Source of the DNA: Armatimonadaceae bacterium
GTDB taxonomy: Bacteria > Armatimonadota > Armatimonadia > Armatimonadales > Armatimonadaceae
Assembly (NCBI GenBank): GCA_030447685.1
Contig: JAUJOK010000003.1
Coordinates: forward strand, 1 to 46,568
Direction of reading: 5' to 3'
Length of the DNA: 46,568 bases
Shown: positions 25,993 through 36,975 of the stretch, piece after piece
Position numbering within the stretch: the stretch's first letter is position 1
Layout of the letters: every line of letters begins with the position of its first letter
Notes under the pieces: model-generated
Seen by the model: the letters and a program-made list of their open reading frames with translations, nothing else
Database searches by the model: none
What the model was told of the DNA's origin: nothing
Translations under genes and position numbers: made by a program

Positions 25993-25998
25993 TATAAT
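25993..25998 (+). promoter_or_regulatory. Extended -10 of the mreBCD operon
   Basis: TATAAT lies 94 nt upstream of the mreB ATG, with TG two bases before it (TGTGCTATAAT). No good -35 at 17 bp. The leader between it and mreB shows no obvious stable structure. Confidence 0.5.
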
Positions 25999-26068
25999 GA
26001 GGCAACACAGTTCCTATTTCGGGGACTGCGACCCCGTTGGCCCGGCGATGGAAACCGGCGACGAGTAA

Positions 26069-28022
<1,954 letters not shown>

Positions 28023-28026
<4 letters not shown>

Positions 28027-28514
28027 GCACCCCCAGCGGCGGCCCCCGCGCCGTTTTATCTCTGTGCCTTCTGCTTCTTGTTGCGGCGGCGCTTCAGGGA
28101 AGCCTGTCTCCCCGCTGGTACTTCTGGGGCGGCCAGCCCGATTTCGTCTTCACCTTGATTTTGGCGGCGGCTTTGCTGTCGGATGCAGGATTAGGCGCGC
28201 TGCTGGGTCTGGGCGGCGGACTGCTGACGGCGGCCCTGGTGGGCGAGACAGTGGGAACGTTTCTGGTGTCGCGTACGCTTGGCGGGTTTGTAGCCGGGTG
28301 GATATCGGGCCGCCTGTTTCGGGCGAGCGCGGGAGTGGTGCTGCTGTCCGCCGGTGTGGCCTCGCTGGCATCCGAAGCCGTCTACGTGCTTGCCGCGCCG
28401 CGCCTGGGTCTGGAAAGCGGGCTGCGCTCGGCGCTGGTCGGCGCAGGCTGGAACGCCCTTCTTGCTATTCCCGCCACGGCGCTGCTTCGGCGTCTGGGCT
28501 GGGGACAGGACTGA
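28023..28514 (+). CDS. mreD: Rod shape-determining protein MreD
   Basis: A 163-residue hydrophobic protein with about five membrane spans, beginning AVLSLCLLLLVAAALQGSL and containing GGQPDFVFTLILAAALLSDA, the usual MreD second span with its PD motif, and GLGGGLLTAALVGETVGTF. Length and order after mreC identify it. The start overlaps the mreC stop. A C-terminal LGLESGLRSALVGAGWN region fits the last spans. Confidence 0.88.
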
Positions 28515-28526
28515 GAGCGGGCCTGA

Positions 28527-28532
28527 TATAAT
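28527..28532 (+). promoter_or_regulatory. Extended -10 of the glutamate dehydrogenase gene
   Basis: TGA-TATAAT at 28524-28532, 50 nt upstream of the ATG at 28583 and 12 nt after the mreD stop. No clear -35. No terminator is seen between mreD and this gene, so some read-through is possible. Confidence 0.5.
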
Positions 28533-28582
28533 GGATTCGGCGGGCGTCGCCGCCCCCGACACGAAAAGGCCCAATCAGGACA

Positions 28583-29833
28583 ATGGCGGAAACCGCGAAC
28601 CCTTTTGAGATGGCCCGGCAGCAGCTTGCCGCCGTGGCCGATAAGATCGATCTGGACGCGAACGTGCATGAGGTGCTGCGCCACCCCAAGCGCGAGCTGA
28701 CGGTCAACTTTCCCGTCTCGATGGACGACGGCTCGGTCAAGACGTTCACCGGCTACCGGGTTCACCATAACGTCACGCGCGGCCCGGCCAAGGGCGGCAT
28801 CCGCTATCATCCCGACACCGATCTGGACGAGGTGCGGGCGCTGGCCTTCTGGATGACCGTCAAGTGCGCGGTGGTCAATATCCCCTACGGCGGGGCCAAA
28901 GGCGGCGTCGTCTGCGACCCCACGGCGCTGTCCCCGGCGGAACTGGAAGACCTCACACGACGGTATACCACGGAGATAGCTATTCTTCTCGGCCCGGACC
29001 GTGACATTCCCGCCCCGGATGTGGGGACGAACGGCCAGATCATGGCCTGGCTGATGGACACCTATTCGATGTCGGTGGGGCATACGGTTCCCGCCGTGGT
29101 GACGGGCAAGCCGATAGCCATCGGCGGGTCGGAGGGGCGTATCGAGGCTACCGGGCGCGGCGTGGTGACGGTGGCGCGTGAGGCGCTGCGCGCGGCGGGG
29201 TGCCAGTTGCCGGGCGCGACCGTTGCGGTGCAGGGCTTCGGCAATGTCGGTTCGACGGCGGCGATGCTGTTCTGCCGCGCGGGCGCGAAGGTGGTCGCCG
29301 TTTCCGATGTGCGCGGCGCGATTCATAACGCGAACGGCCTCGATTTGGTGAAGCTGTCTGCCTATAATAAAGCACATAAGACGGTCGTCGGTTTTTCCGA
29401 GGCGGAGCCTATCGCGCCGGACGATCTGCTGACACTTTCCTGCGATGTGCTGGTGCCCGCCGCGCTGGGAAACCAGATTACGACTAAAAACGCGGATCGC
29501 ATCCGCGCTCACTTCGTCATCGAAGGCGCGAACGGCCCGACGACGCCGCAGGCGGACGACATACTGCGCGATAACGGGGTCGTGGTGGTTCCGGACGTGC
29601 TGGCGAACGCGGGCGGCGTCACCGTCTCCTATTTTGAATGGGTGCAGGACCTTCAGCGGTTCTTCTGGAGCGAGGCAGAGGTCAACTCCAAGCTGGAGCA
29701 GATCATGACCCGCGCCTTCGGGCAGGTGCAGGCCGCCGCGCGCCGTCACGGCTGCGATCTTCGCACCGGAGCCTATATCGTCGGCATACATCGTGTGGCG
29801 GAGGCCATACTCGCCCGGGGCATCTATCCGTAA
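28583..29833 (+). CDS. gdhA: Glu/Leu/Phe/Val dehydrogenase (glutamate dehydrogenase)
   Basis: A 416-residue cytosolic enzyme that interconverts glutamate and 2-oxoglutarate plus ammonia. The substrate region reads TGYRVHHNVTRGPAKGGIRY and the catalytic Lys region VNIPYGGAKGGVVCDP, followed by GPDRDIPAPDVGTNGQIMAW. The Rossmann domain starts at VAVQGFGNVGSTAA near residue 217, and EGANGPTTPQADDIL and NAGGVTVSYFEWVQ are family signatures. The length is typical of the small hexameric type. NAD or NADP preference cannot be fixed by eye. Confidence 0.95.
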   Translation: MAETANPFEMARQQLAAVADKIDLDANVHEVLRHPKRELTVNFPVSMDDGSVKTFTGYRVHHNVTRGPAKGGIRYHPDTDLDEVRALAFWMTVKCAVVNIPYGGAKGGVVCDPTALSPAELEDLTRRYTTEIAILLGPDRDIPAPDVGTNGQIMAWLMDTYSMSVGHTVPAVVTGKPIAIGGSEGRIEATGRGVVTVAREALRAAGCQLPGATVAVQGFGNVGSTAAMLFCRAGAKVVAVSDVRGAIHNANGLDLVKLSAYNKAHKTVVGFSEAEPIAPDDLLTLSCDVLVPAALGNQITTKNADRIRAHFVIEGANGPTTPQADDILRDNGVVVVPDVLANAGGVTVSYFEWVQDLQRFFWSEAEVNSKLEQIMTRAFGQVQAAARRHGCDLRTGAYIVGIHRVAEAILARGIYP

Positions 29834-29856
29834 CCGGGCATGAAAGGAATCACTCG

Positions 29857-31863
29857 GTGAAGAAACCGTCGCCTTTTCTCGCAGCCGCCCTGTCGGGCGC
29901 GCTGTTTGTCTCTTTTTCGGCAGCCGCACAGGCCGCGCCCAGAATCAAAAAGACCCGGCGCAAGCCTGCCGCCGTTATCACCACCGCAGCCACAGCGCCC
30001 ACAGCGCCCGTGCTTTCCGCCGAACTGAAGGCGCTGCTGGCGCAAGCGCCGTCCGCCAAGGACTATCCGAACGCTGCCAAGGCGACGCTTCTGGACGTCG
30101 CCGATATTCAGGTGCGTCCCGACGGCTCCGCGCGCACCGTCACGCGCCAGCTTATCAAAGTATTCAACGAGCGCGGACGCGACGAGGCCGAGGTGCGCAT
30201 TCCCTACAATCATGCGTTCGAGCGTGTCACCATTACCCGTGCCCGCACCATCAAGTCCAACGGGCAGATTCTTTCCGTCAAGCCCTCGGATGTGCGGGAT
30301 CATGCGGTGGACGAGGGCGAAGACTCCTATTCCGACGCGCGCATCAAGTCGTTCTCGCTTCCTGCCGTGGACGACGGCGCGGTGCTGGAATATGAGTATG
30401 TCACTGACCAGAAAGCGCCGCTGATGCCGGGGCAGTTCTGGACCCGGTGGTGGTTTCAGACCGGCTCCGACCCGGTCGTGGAGTCGCGCCTGACAGTGAC
30501 GATGCCCAAGGGGCTTGCCGTTAAAGAGGCCCTCAAAAACACCGACCTGAAGCCGGTAACAAAGGAATCCGCCGACGGCAGCAAAATCACCCGTGTCTGG
30601 CGCTCGCGCGGCGTCCCTTCTATTGAATGGGAGCCGATGATGCCGGGCGCGGAGCGTATTGCGCCGCACCTGGCGCTTTCCACCGTCGGGACGTGGCAGG
30701 ACATCGCGGCCTGGTACTGGACGCTGGCGAAGGACCGCGCCAACCCGGACGCGGCGATAAAGGCGCAGACCGCGGCGCTGATCAAGGGCAAGACGACGCC
30801 GGAAGAGAAGGCCAAAGCGATCTTCTACCATGTCGAGGAAAAGACGCGCTATGTGGCTCTGGAATACGGAATCGGCGGGTATCAGCCGCGCCGCGCCGCC
30901 GATGTGTCCCGCAACCAGTACGGTGACTGCAAGGATATGACCACCCTGCTGGTAGCGATGCTCAAAGAGGCGGGTATCACCGCGCATCCGGTGCTTCTGC
31001 GCGCCGGTTCGACCGCGAAGGTGAGCGATGAGCTGCCGTCCCCGCACGCCTTCAACCACGCCATCTGCCTGGCTGAGATCAACGGCAAGAAGTTCTGGCT
31101 GGACGCCACCGCACAACTGGCCTCGTGGGGCGTGGTGCCCGGCGGCGACCGGGGCGCGCAGGCGTTCGTGATCCGTGACGGGGTCGGCTCCTGGGAGGTG
31201 ATCCCGCACGCCGCGCCGGAAGAGAACCGGCTGGAGCAGACGGCGAAGCTGACGCTTGCCGCCGACGGCTCGGCCACGGGTACCGTGCGCGTCCAGGGCA
31301 CCGGCGACGCCGACATGGGCCTGCGCGGCGCGCTGTTCTTCACCCGCCCGGACAAGGTCAAGGAGATGGTCGAGCGGATGGCGCAGGGCATCGGCGCGAA
31401 CGCCAAGGTGACGAAGTACACGGTGTCCGACTTCCGCAATAAAGACCTTCCCGTCACCATCACCTACGATGTCACCCTGCCCTCGTGGGCGCAGAAAAGC
31501 GGGAGCATGCTGCTGTTCAAGGCGCGCGCCGAGCAGAGCGCCGGGTCGGGTTCTTCGCCGTTCCTTCAGGAAACGCGCGAGCATCCGATCTTTCAGGACA
31601 GCTCCGGGGTTCTGGAATCGACGGTCGAGATTGCTATTCCGGCGGGCTATTCGCCCCTTTCCATGCCGGAGCCGCTGGAGGTCAAAAGCGATCTTGGCAT
31701 CTTCCGCCGCACGGTGACGAACAAGGACAACGCGCTCACCATCGCCGTGCGCGCCGAAAACCACCGCGCCGACATTCCCGCCGCCCGCTACAGCGAAGTC
31801 CGCAAATACTACGACGATATGGTCAAAGTCGCCGACGAGCCGATCATCCTCAAAAAAGGCTGA
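29857..31863 (+). CDS. Secreted DUF3857/transglutaminase-like protein
   Basis: A 668-residue protein. I chose the GTG at 29857 (GAAAGGAAT upstream) since it begins a clear signal peptide: KKPSPFLAAALSGALFVSFS, cut near AQA. A DUF3857 domain (about 60-260) contains VTRQLIKVFNERGRDEAEV and EYEYVTDQKAPLMPGQFW. The transglutaminase-like core follows with the triad Cys in RNQYGDCKDMTTLLVAML (about 355), His in SPHAFNHAICLAEI and Asp in KKFWLDATAQL. A beta-rich tail of about 200 residues closes the protein. The function is unknown, probably periplasmic or surface protein processing. It ends at a strong terminator. Confidence 0.9.
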   Translation: MKKPSPFLAAALSGALFVSFSAAAQAAPRIKKTRRKPAAVITTAATAPTAPVLSAELKALLAQAPSAKDYPNAAKATLLDVADIQVRPDGSARTVTRQLIKVFNERGRDEAEVRIPYNHAFERVTITRARTIKSNGQILSVKPSDVRDHAVDEGEDSYSDARIKSFSLPAVDDGAVLEYEYVTDQKAPLMPGQFWTRWWFQTGSDPVVESRLTVTMPKGLAVKEALKNTDLKPVTKESADGSKITRVWRSRGVPSIEWEPMMPGAERIAPHLALSTVGTWQDIAAWYWTLAKDRANPDAAIKAQTAALIKGKTTPEEKAKAIFYHVEEKTRYVALEYGIGGYQPRRAADVSRNQYGDCKDMTTLLVAMLKEAGITAHPVLLRAGSTAKVSDELPSPHAFNHAICLAEINGKKFWLDATAQLASWGVVPGGDRGAQAFVIRDGVGSWEVIPHAAPEENRLEQTAKLTLAADGSATGTVRVQGTGDADMGLRGALFFTRPDKVKEMVERMAQGIGANAKVTKYTVSDFRNKDLPVTITYDVTLPSWAQKSGSMLLFKARAEQSAGSGSSPFLQETREHPIFQDSSGVLESTVEIAIPAGYSPLSMPEPLEVKSDLGIFRRTVTNKDNALTIAVRAENHRADIPAARYSEVRKYYDDMVKVADEPIILKKG

Positions 31864-31880
31864 CCCGCAAGCAGCGCAGC

Positions 31881-31916
31881 AAAAAAGCCCCGACCACAAG
31901 GCCGGGGCCTTTTTTG
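31881..31916 (+). terminator. Intrinsic terminator, hairpin A
   Basis: A6, then a GC-rich stem (GGCCCCG/CCGGGGCC type) and T6. Nearly the same sequence recurs at 32735-32771, so copy 2 of the protease module lies between two matching hairpins. Confidence 0.85.
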
Positions 31917-31977
31917 TCGGTATATACCGAACGCACCACGAAATGCTGTCAACGACGCGAACAGCAGGCCCTTGACG

Positions 31978-31983
31978 TATAAT
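31978..31983 (+). promoter_or_regulatory. Candidate -10 of module copy 2
   Basis: TATAAT 64 nt upstream of the ATG at 32048. A TTGACG directly precedes it but at the wrong spacing to act as its -35. Confidence 0.4.
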
Positions 31984-32047
31984 GAAGGATGTGTCGTACC
32001 CGCGTGCCGTTCGTTTTGTGGCAGCGCGGCGCAAAGGAGTAGTGCCA

Positions 32048-32332
32048 ATGCCCTATGTCAAATATAGTGCCCAGGAGGTGGCAAGGCGCGGAGAAGCGAT
32101 CTATGAACAGCAGATACGCGCCCAGATAGACGAGGCGCAGCACAAAGGAAAGTTCCTTGTACTCGACATCGAGACGGGCGACTATGAACTCGACGCAAGC
32201 GATCTTGCAGCCACCAAGCGTGCTCTCGCCCGGCGTCCCGACGCCGTGCTGTATGGTCTGCGTATCGGCTACGAGACCCCCTACCGGCTGGGCGGCAGGT
32301 TTGCGGTCGCTGCCACGGAGCCGCGAGGGTGA
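32048..32332 (+). CDS. Small protein of a two-gene protease module, copy 2
   Basis: A 94-residue paralogue of the protein at 25258-25533, with ARRGEAIYEQQIRAQI, GKFLVLDIETGDYELDASDL, ARRPDA and LRIG in the same order. The ATG at 32048 has AAAGGAG upstream; a frame open to 31982 adds a leader that crosses the promoter. Its TGA overlaps the following GTG (GTGA), repeating the coupling of copy 1. Sequence between the two copies has diverged outside the motifs, so the duplication is old or the copies came separately. Confidence 0.75.
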   Translation: MPYVKYSAQEVARRGEAIYEQQIRAQIDEAQHKGKFLVLDIETGDYELDASDLAATKRALARRPDAVLYGLRIGYETPYRLGGRFAVAATEPRG

Positions 32333-32700
32333 TACGGGGAACCGTCACCGCCGACCGTGAAGCGGTTATAACGCTGGAGATTGTCGGCTCGGATGCGGCA
32401 CGGCAAACCGTCCCGGTAGTCATTGACACAGGCTTCAACGGGTTCCTGACGCTGCCGCGCGACCTGGTGGACGCTCTGCATCTCCCGTTCGCGGGTAACC
32501 GCCGGGCGACGCTCGGCGATGGAAGCGTCGTGGAACTGGACATGTATCTTGCTGTCGTGGTGTGGAACGGACAAGAGCGCGACGTTCTGGCATTGCAGGC
32601 CGATGGCGGGCCGCTGGTTGGCATGGCCCTGTTGTACGGCAGCCGCGTTCTGCTTGACACTGTAGACGGCGGCCCGGTTACCATCGAAACACTGCCCTGA
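32329..32700 (+). CDS. Clan AA aspartic protease (retropepsin-like), copy 2
   Basis: A 123-residue paralogue of the protease at 25530-25898. The catalytic motif is VIDTGFNGFLTLP near residue 36, with the later LVGMALLYGSRVLLDTVDGG. It is a single-lobe enzyme that should dimerise, with no signal peptide. The GTG start overlaps the upstream stop. It terminates 35 bp before a strong hairpin. Confidence 0.85.
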   Translation: MIRGTVTADREAVITLEIVGSDAARQTVPVVIDTGFNGFLTLPRDLVDALHLPFAGNRRATLGDGSVVELDMYLAVVVWNGQERDVLALQADGGPLVGMALLYGSRVLLDTVDGGPVTIETLP

Positions 32701-32734
32701 AAACCTTTAACCGGTACTGTGCAACTGCCCATCC

Positions 32735-32771
32735 AAAAAAGCCCCGACCGCAAGGCCAGGGGCTTTTTTGG
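32735..32771 (+). terminator. Intrinsic terminator, hairpin B
   Basis: A6-GCCCCGACC...GGCCAGGGGC-T6, differing from hairpin A in only a few positions. It ends module copy 2. Confidence 0.85.
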
Positions 32772-32820
32772 CAAAATCGCCTCTACGGTACAAGCGTCCG
32801 TCGAACAGGAAATAGCAAGT

Positions 32821-32973
32821 TCATGGCTGCCTAAAGGCGCGCAGGTAGATGAACCAAACGGCCCCAACCACGGCGGCAAATAAGACAGCGCCGACCAAGC
32901 GAGTGATCCAAAAGCCAGCCGTTCGCTCCTTCCGTGGAGGCAGACCAGAAGCACTGCCACTAATGAAGAACAT
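32821..32973 (-). CDS. Small single-span membrane protein, 50 aa
   Basis: I choose the ATG at 32973 because GAGG lies 8 nt before it; the frame itself is open to 33075 from a TTG. After a charged PPRKERTAG segment comes one membrane span (ITRLVGAVLFAAVVGAVWFI, about residues 25-45) and a short basic tail. No family recognised. It is convergent with module copy 2. Confidence 0.4.
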   Translation of the reverse strand: MFFISGSASGLPPRKERTAGFWITRLVGAVLFAAVVGAVWFIYLRAFRQP

Positions 32974-33085
32974 TTGTATCGCCTCGGAAAGAAAATCCAG
33001 CACTGGCTTATAACCTCCTGATTCTACATCTGCTTGATATATTAACGATTGGTAAGACAAGAGGTTACGCCACAAGCAAAGCTAT

Positions 33086-33121
33086 TCGCTTGCGGTCTAA
33101 TAAACATTCGACCGCAAGCGA
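33086..33121 (-). terminator. Inverted repeat after the large unknown gene
   Basis: Perfect 12-bp arms (33086-33097 and 33110-33121) with a 12-nt loop, 14 bp past the stop at 33135. There is no good T run, so it may be a weak terminator or mRNA-end stabiliser. Confidence 0.4.
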
Positions 33122-33134
33122 GGCACTATAGCGA

Positions 33135-35603
33135 CTACTTCGCCCCGGATACGTCAAAGGCGAAGACGCGGCCTTCGCTGCCTGCGGACAGGTACAGCGT
33201 CTTTGCGCCCAGAGTGTCCGGCAGGGTGAAGAAGAAGCGCACGCGCGTCTCCTCGCCAGGCTTCAGCGAGCCTGCCGCATTCTCGTTGCGCGTCGCTTTG
33301 AGCATCAACTGGTTGTAGTCCATCTTTTCGCCGTCGGCGTCGCGAGTTAAGCACCCGCTCGATCAGGATGACGGATAGCGCACCACCTCGGTGTTCCAGT
33401 TCAGCGCGCTGGAGCGAGCCGGGCGCGGCGCGCCGCCGGGTTCGGGAACCACCTGCCCCACCGTCCAGCGTCCGCCGGTCGGCGTTTTCCACCCCCACCA
33501 CGTTACGACCAGCGGCCACAGCGCGTGCTTCTTTTTGGCACTGTCTTCCCACTCGTTCAGCGTCACCTGCGCGAGATACGTATTGGCCCCGCCGACCTCG
33601 CGCTCCAGTCCCGGCACGAAGGCGGTCGGACTTTCGTCTTTGGGGACAAGGCGCACGTAGCGCGTGGGGCGGCTGGTTCGCAGAATGGACAGGCAGCTTG
33701 CGATAACGCCGGACGGCGGCCCGCCGAACTGATTGGGACGCGCGACCCGCGCCAGCGCGTCGGGGGATTCGTTCAGCAGCAGCGAGCGCAACTGCACGAG
33801 CGAGGGCATAATATGCGAATCGTTCATGTAGCGGCGCTTGGGTTCCCAGCGCGCCTGAAGCTGGTCCAGCTCCGCCGCCACTTCTTGCTTGAAATGGTCG
33901 CGGTAAAAGCGGCCTACATCCTCGTTCTTGAAACGCACCCACCGGTTCGTGTACTGCTTCTCCCGATCTCCTTTTGGATAGGTCGGGCCGTCTATCTGCC
34001 AGCTTGCCACATCGCCCCACAGATTGGTCAGGTAGACATTGGCGGGCATCGGCTCCGGCGTTTGCCAGGGCTGACGGCGGACAAAATAGCTCGCGCCGCG
34101 CTGCTTCACCCACAGATGCGCCAGTTCGCGGGCGAACATATAGCAGGCGTAGGCGTAGGTATCGCGGTCGCCGATTTTGTGGGCCATGCGGGCCAGCGCG
34201 AGACACGGGGCGGCTTCATCCCCGATCTCGGCGATGGCGTCACGTCCGAAGCCCACCCAGCGTGTCTCCGCCGGGGTGCAGAACAGCTTCTTTATCAGCG
34301 GCCAGCGTTCTTTGATCAGCGCCCAGTCATCCGAATAGTGCGCGTAGGCCCACAGCGTTTCCAGCGTATTGGTGCTGAACTTGCCCGCATCGCCCAGCAC
34401 GCCCCAGGAGCCGATTCCCGGCCCCTCCAGAATCAGGTACGTCCGCCCCGAGCCTTTGGGGAACTCCCGCTCGGTGAAGCGTTTCGGTACCAGAACGTCG
34501 TCGCGGAACTATTTACGCAGGCTTGCCAGCGCATTTTTCCGTGTTGGGGCATCATAGTAGGGCAGCGCTTTGGCGTACCAGAGGTCGCCCTGAATCGCCC
34601 AGCAGAAGTTTTCCAGGCTGCTGTGGTCGTATTCGTAACGATTGGGGTCGCGAAACTTGTAGCGCGCCGTCTCCTGAAGCTTGTTGACGGCCTCCTGAAC
34701 GACCGGGCCTCCCCCGGCACCGGGCGGGTCGGGGGCCTCCATTTCATGGACATATTTGAGGACGGGCAGGTGAATGTCGTAGCTGTCCACGCCTTCGATG
34801 CCCTGATACGGGCCGTAGGGCGTGAACATCTCCGGGTCCACGGGCGCGCGGGAAAAGCGGACGGGAAAGCCGGTCTGCGCGGCCAGGGCGAGGACGGGGC
34901 TGATGGGGGCGAGCTTGCGGTGCGGCGTTTTCCAGTCGTCGCGGATGGAGACATAGTCGAACCGCTGGCGAATGGTGACGGTGTCCGTGCCGGGGTCGAC
35001 ACGAAAGCTGTCTTCGCAGTAGACGGGGAACTCGCGCGAAACGCCCGCCCAGTAGCGCACCCGCTCCAATACCTCGGCGGGCAGCTTCTTTGACCAGGCT
35101 TCCGTGCGCGCCAGCCGGAAAACGGCATCGGACGGCAGTGTCGCGGCCCGGCCCGGCTGCGGCAGCTTTCCGTACCCATAGAGAGGCATCAGAACGGCGT
35201 ACCCGGCGGCGGGGAACGAAAAGCGCAGGCCGTTATCGTCCAGGCGCATCGCCGTGGGCTTGCGCTGCAAGTAAACGACCCAGGGGCTGTCCCAGTCCGT
35301 CCAGCCCTTTGCACCGGCGAACCAGACCAGCGCCCAGCATTCGCTCATCGCTTTCGCGTCCATGGCCTGGCCGGGCCGCACGATCCGCACACCCGTCCGC
35401 GTCGCATAGGCCGCATGGGTCGGCGCGCCCAGGCCGTGCCCGCCTGCGTTCGCGAAAAAGCGCAGCCCCTTTGTTTTCGCGTGGTACAGCGTCGCCGGGC
35501 TTAGCTCCGTTTGCAGATACGCGAACGGCGCGCTATTCCAGGCCGCCTCCGGGGCGGGCGGCGAGGGGCGCACGCGCCGAGTCGTCTTACCGTTTTGCTT
35601 CAT
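33135..35603 (-). CDS. Large protein of unknown function (possible carbohydrate-active), split by an in-frame TAG and two small shifts
   Basis: The start is the ATG at 35603 (GAGGTGAAAG upstream). About 820 codons stay in one frame but meet a TAG at 34509-34511 (LRK, stop, FRDDVLV). Near 33370 and 33343 a pair of compensating shifts is needed to read VILIERVLNS between EVVRYPS and DADGEKMDYNQ. The first half has many aromatic residues (WTDWDSPWVVYLQRKPTAM); the middle looks helical (TNTLETLWAYAHYSDDWAL, ACYMFARELAHLWVKQRG), as in alpha/alpha barrels of glycoside hydrolases and lyases; the C-terminal part is beta-rich (EETRVRFFFTLPDTLGAKTL). I cannot name a family. No signal peptide is visible at this start. 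Confidence 0.6.
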
Positions 35604-35706
35604 AACTTTCACCTCATGTCCCACAGGGCTTACGTCAGATCGGACAGAGACGCCCGAGAATCCTGCTGCCTGTGTCCCTTCTCCCTCCCCTGTCGGCAGG
35701 AGCTTA

Positions 35707-36975
35707 TCAGGGGACGCCCTCTGCAATTCTCTCTTCGCCTGTGTCCACCGAGTCGGATGGCTGGAGTGGCAGCCGAATCCGAAAGGTGGCTCCCCTTCCT
35801 TCCGTGCTTTCCCCCTCCAGCTTTCCCCGGTGAACCTCAGCGACTTTCTTGACAATCATAGTTCCGATACCCGAACCGCCGGGCTTGGTACTGACAGGGT
35901 TCCCATGCAAGATACGATCCAGAACATCGGCAGGTATGCCGCAGCCGGTATCACGCACCTCCAGAACGACGCTGCCGTCTTCTTCCCGTACATTTACCTG
36001 CACTGTCCCGCCATTGGCTTCAGGCAGAGCGTTGTTGACCAGATTGTAAACGGCGCTTCCTATCAGCAGACGGTCGTGAACACAAAAGACAGGCGGATTC
36101 TCCACGAACCGCAGAGCGACATCATTTTCCATGGCGGCACGTCGGAGATGTTCCACCTGCTCTCGGGCCGTCTCCACCAGATCTGCCTGCTCGAAGCGCG
36201 TATCCAATGGTTTGTCCGTGGCGAGCCGGGCGATAAAGCGTGCATACCGATACACCAGGTCCGCATCCTTTTCCATATAGCCTATGAACGCGAAAGCATC
36301 GGCGCGCAGACGACCCAGCGCTTCTTCGGGCGTAATCGTTTTCGCAGCGGCGAGCATGTCCTCCAAAAGCATCCGAAGCGTGGGCAGCCCGGTCACAAAA
36401 GACGCCAGCTTATTGTAGATGTCGTGCGCGAATCCGGCCACATAAGCGAGGGCTTCCGTCTTCGAGGCTTGCCGCGCCAGGTCTGCATTATGCATACTCA
36501 TGGCCGAGATGTCGGCGACAATCTCCAGCACCGTCCAATCCTCCGGCGTAAAACACCCCCCGCGTTTGTTGACCAACTGCATCACTCCGACGGCGACACC
36601 GCCCGGATAGCAGAGGGGAATGGTCACGAGGCTGCATGTCTCGTATCGGAGCATTTCGTCCACGCGGCGCGCATGCTGTGGGTTATCGACAAAATCGTTG
36701 TCGCTGCGCGCTTTTCGACTCTGAAACACGTCTCCGGCAATGCCCTCCGCGTCGCCCATGACAAATCCGAGCAGTTCGGCGGCTTTTTCTCCGACGACGT
36801 GACGGCATACCAGCAGGCGGTTTTCCGGGTCATGCTGCCAGATAGAACCCCCTGCCGCATCCACGCCCCGCATGGCGGCTTCCAGAGTGCGCCGAAGCCC
36901 CTCCTGGTGGTCCAGGGTAGAAGACAGGGTGCGTGTAATGCTATGAACCGCCTCAACGATTCGGTTGTCGTTCAT
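35707..36975 (-). CDS. GAF domain sensor histidine kinase
   Basis: A 422-residue soluble kinase. A GAF domain covers about residues 20-170 (GGSIWQHDPENRLLVCRHV, VGVMQLVNKRGGCFTPED). The H-box is unusual, AYVAGFAHDIYNKLASFV near 207, in place of the common HELRNPL. The HATPase domain has an N-box YNLVNNALPEANGG, a G1 box EVRDTGCGIPADV and a G2 segment GSGIGTMIVKKVAEVHRGK. The ATG overlaps the stop of the upstream cyclase-STAND gene (ATGA), so they are made together. No response regulator is adjacent. Confidence 0.88.
   Translation of the reverse strand: MNDNRIVEAVHSITRTLSSTLDHQEGLRRTLEAAMRGVDAAGGSIWQHDPENRLLVCRHVVGEKAAELLGFVMGDAEGIAGDVFQSRKARSDNDFVDNPQHARRVDEMLRYETCSLVTIPLCYPGGVAVGVMQLVNKRGGCFTPEDWTVLEIVADISAMSMHNADLARQASKTEALAYVAGFAHDIYNKLASFVTGLPTLRMLLEDMLAAAKTITPEEALGRLRADAFAFIGYMEKDADLVYRYARFIARLATDKPLDTRFEQADLVETAREQVEHLRRAAMENDVALRFVENPPVFCVHDRLLIGSAVYNLVNNALPEANGGTVQVNVREEDGSVVLEVRDTGCGIPADVLDRILHGNPVSTKPGGSGIGTMIVKKVAEVHRGKLEGESTEGRGATFRIRLPLQPSDSVDTGEERIAEGVP

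Noticed and set aside
29824..32034. A 736-codon minus-strand frame
   Set aside because: It mirrors the transglutaminase gene and crosses a strong terminator; composition is typical of an antisense frame.
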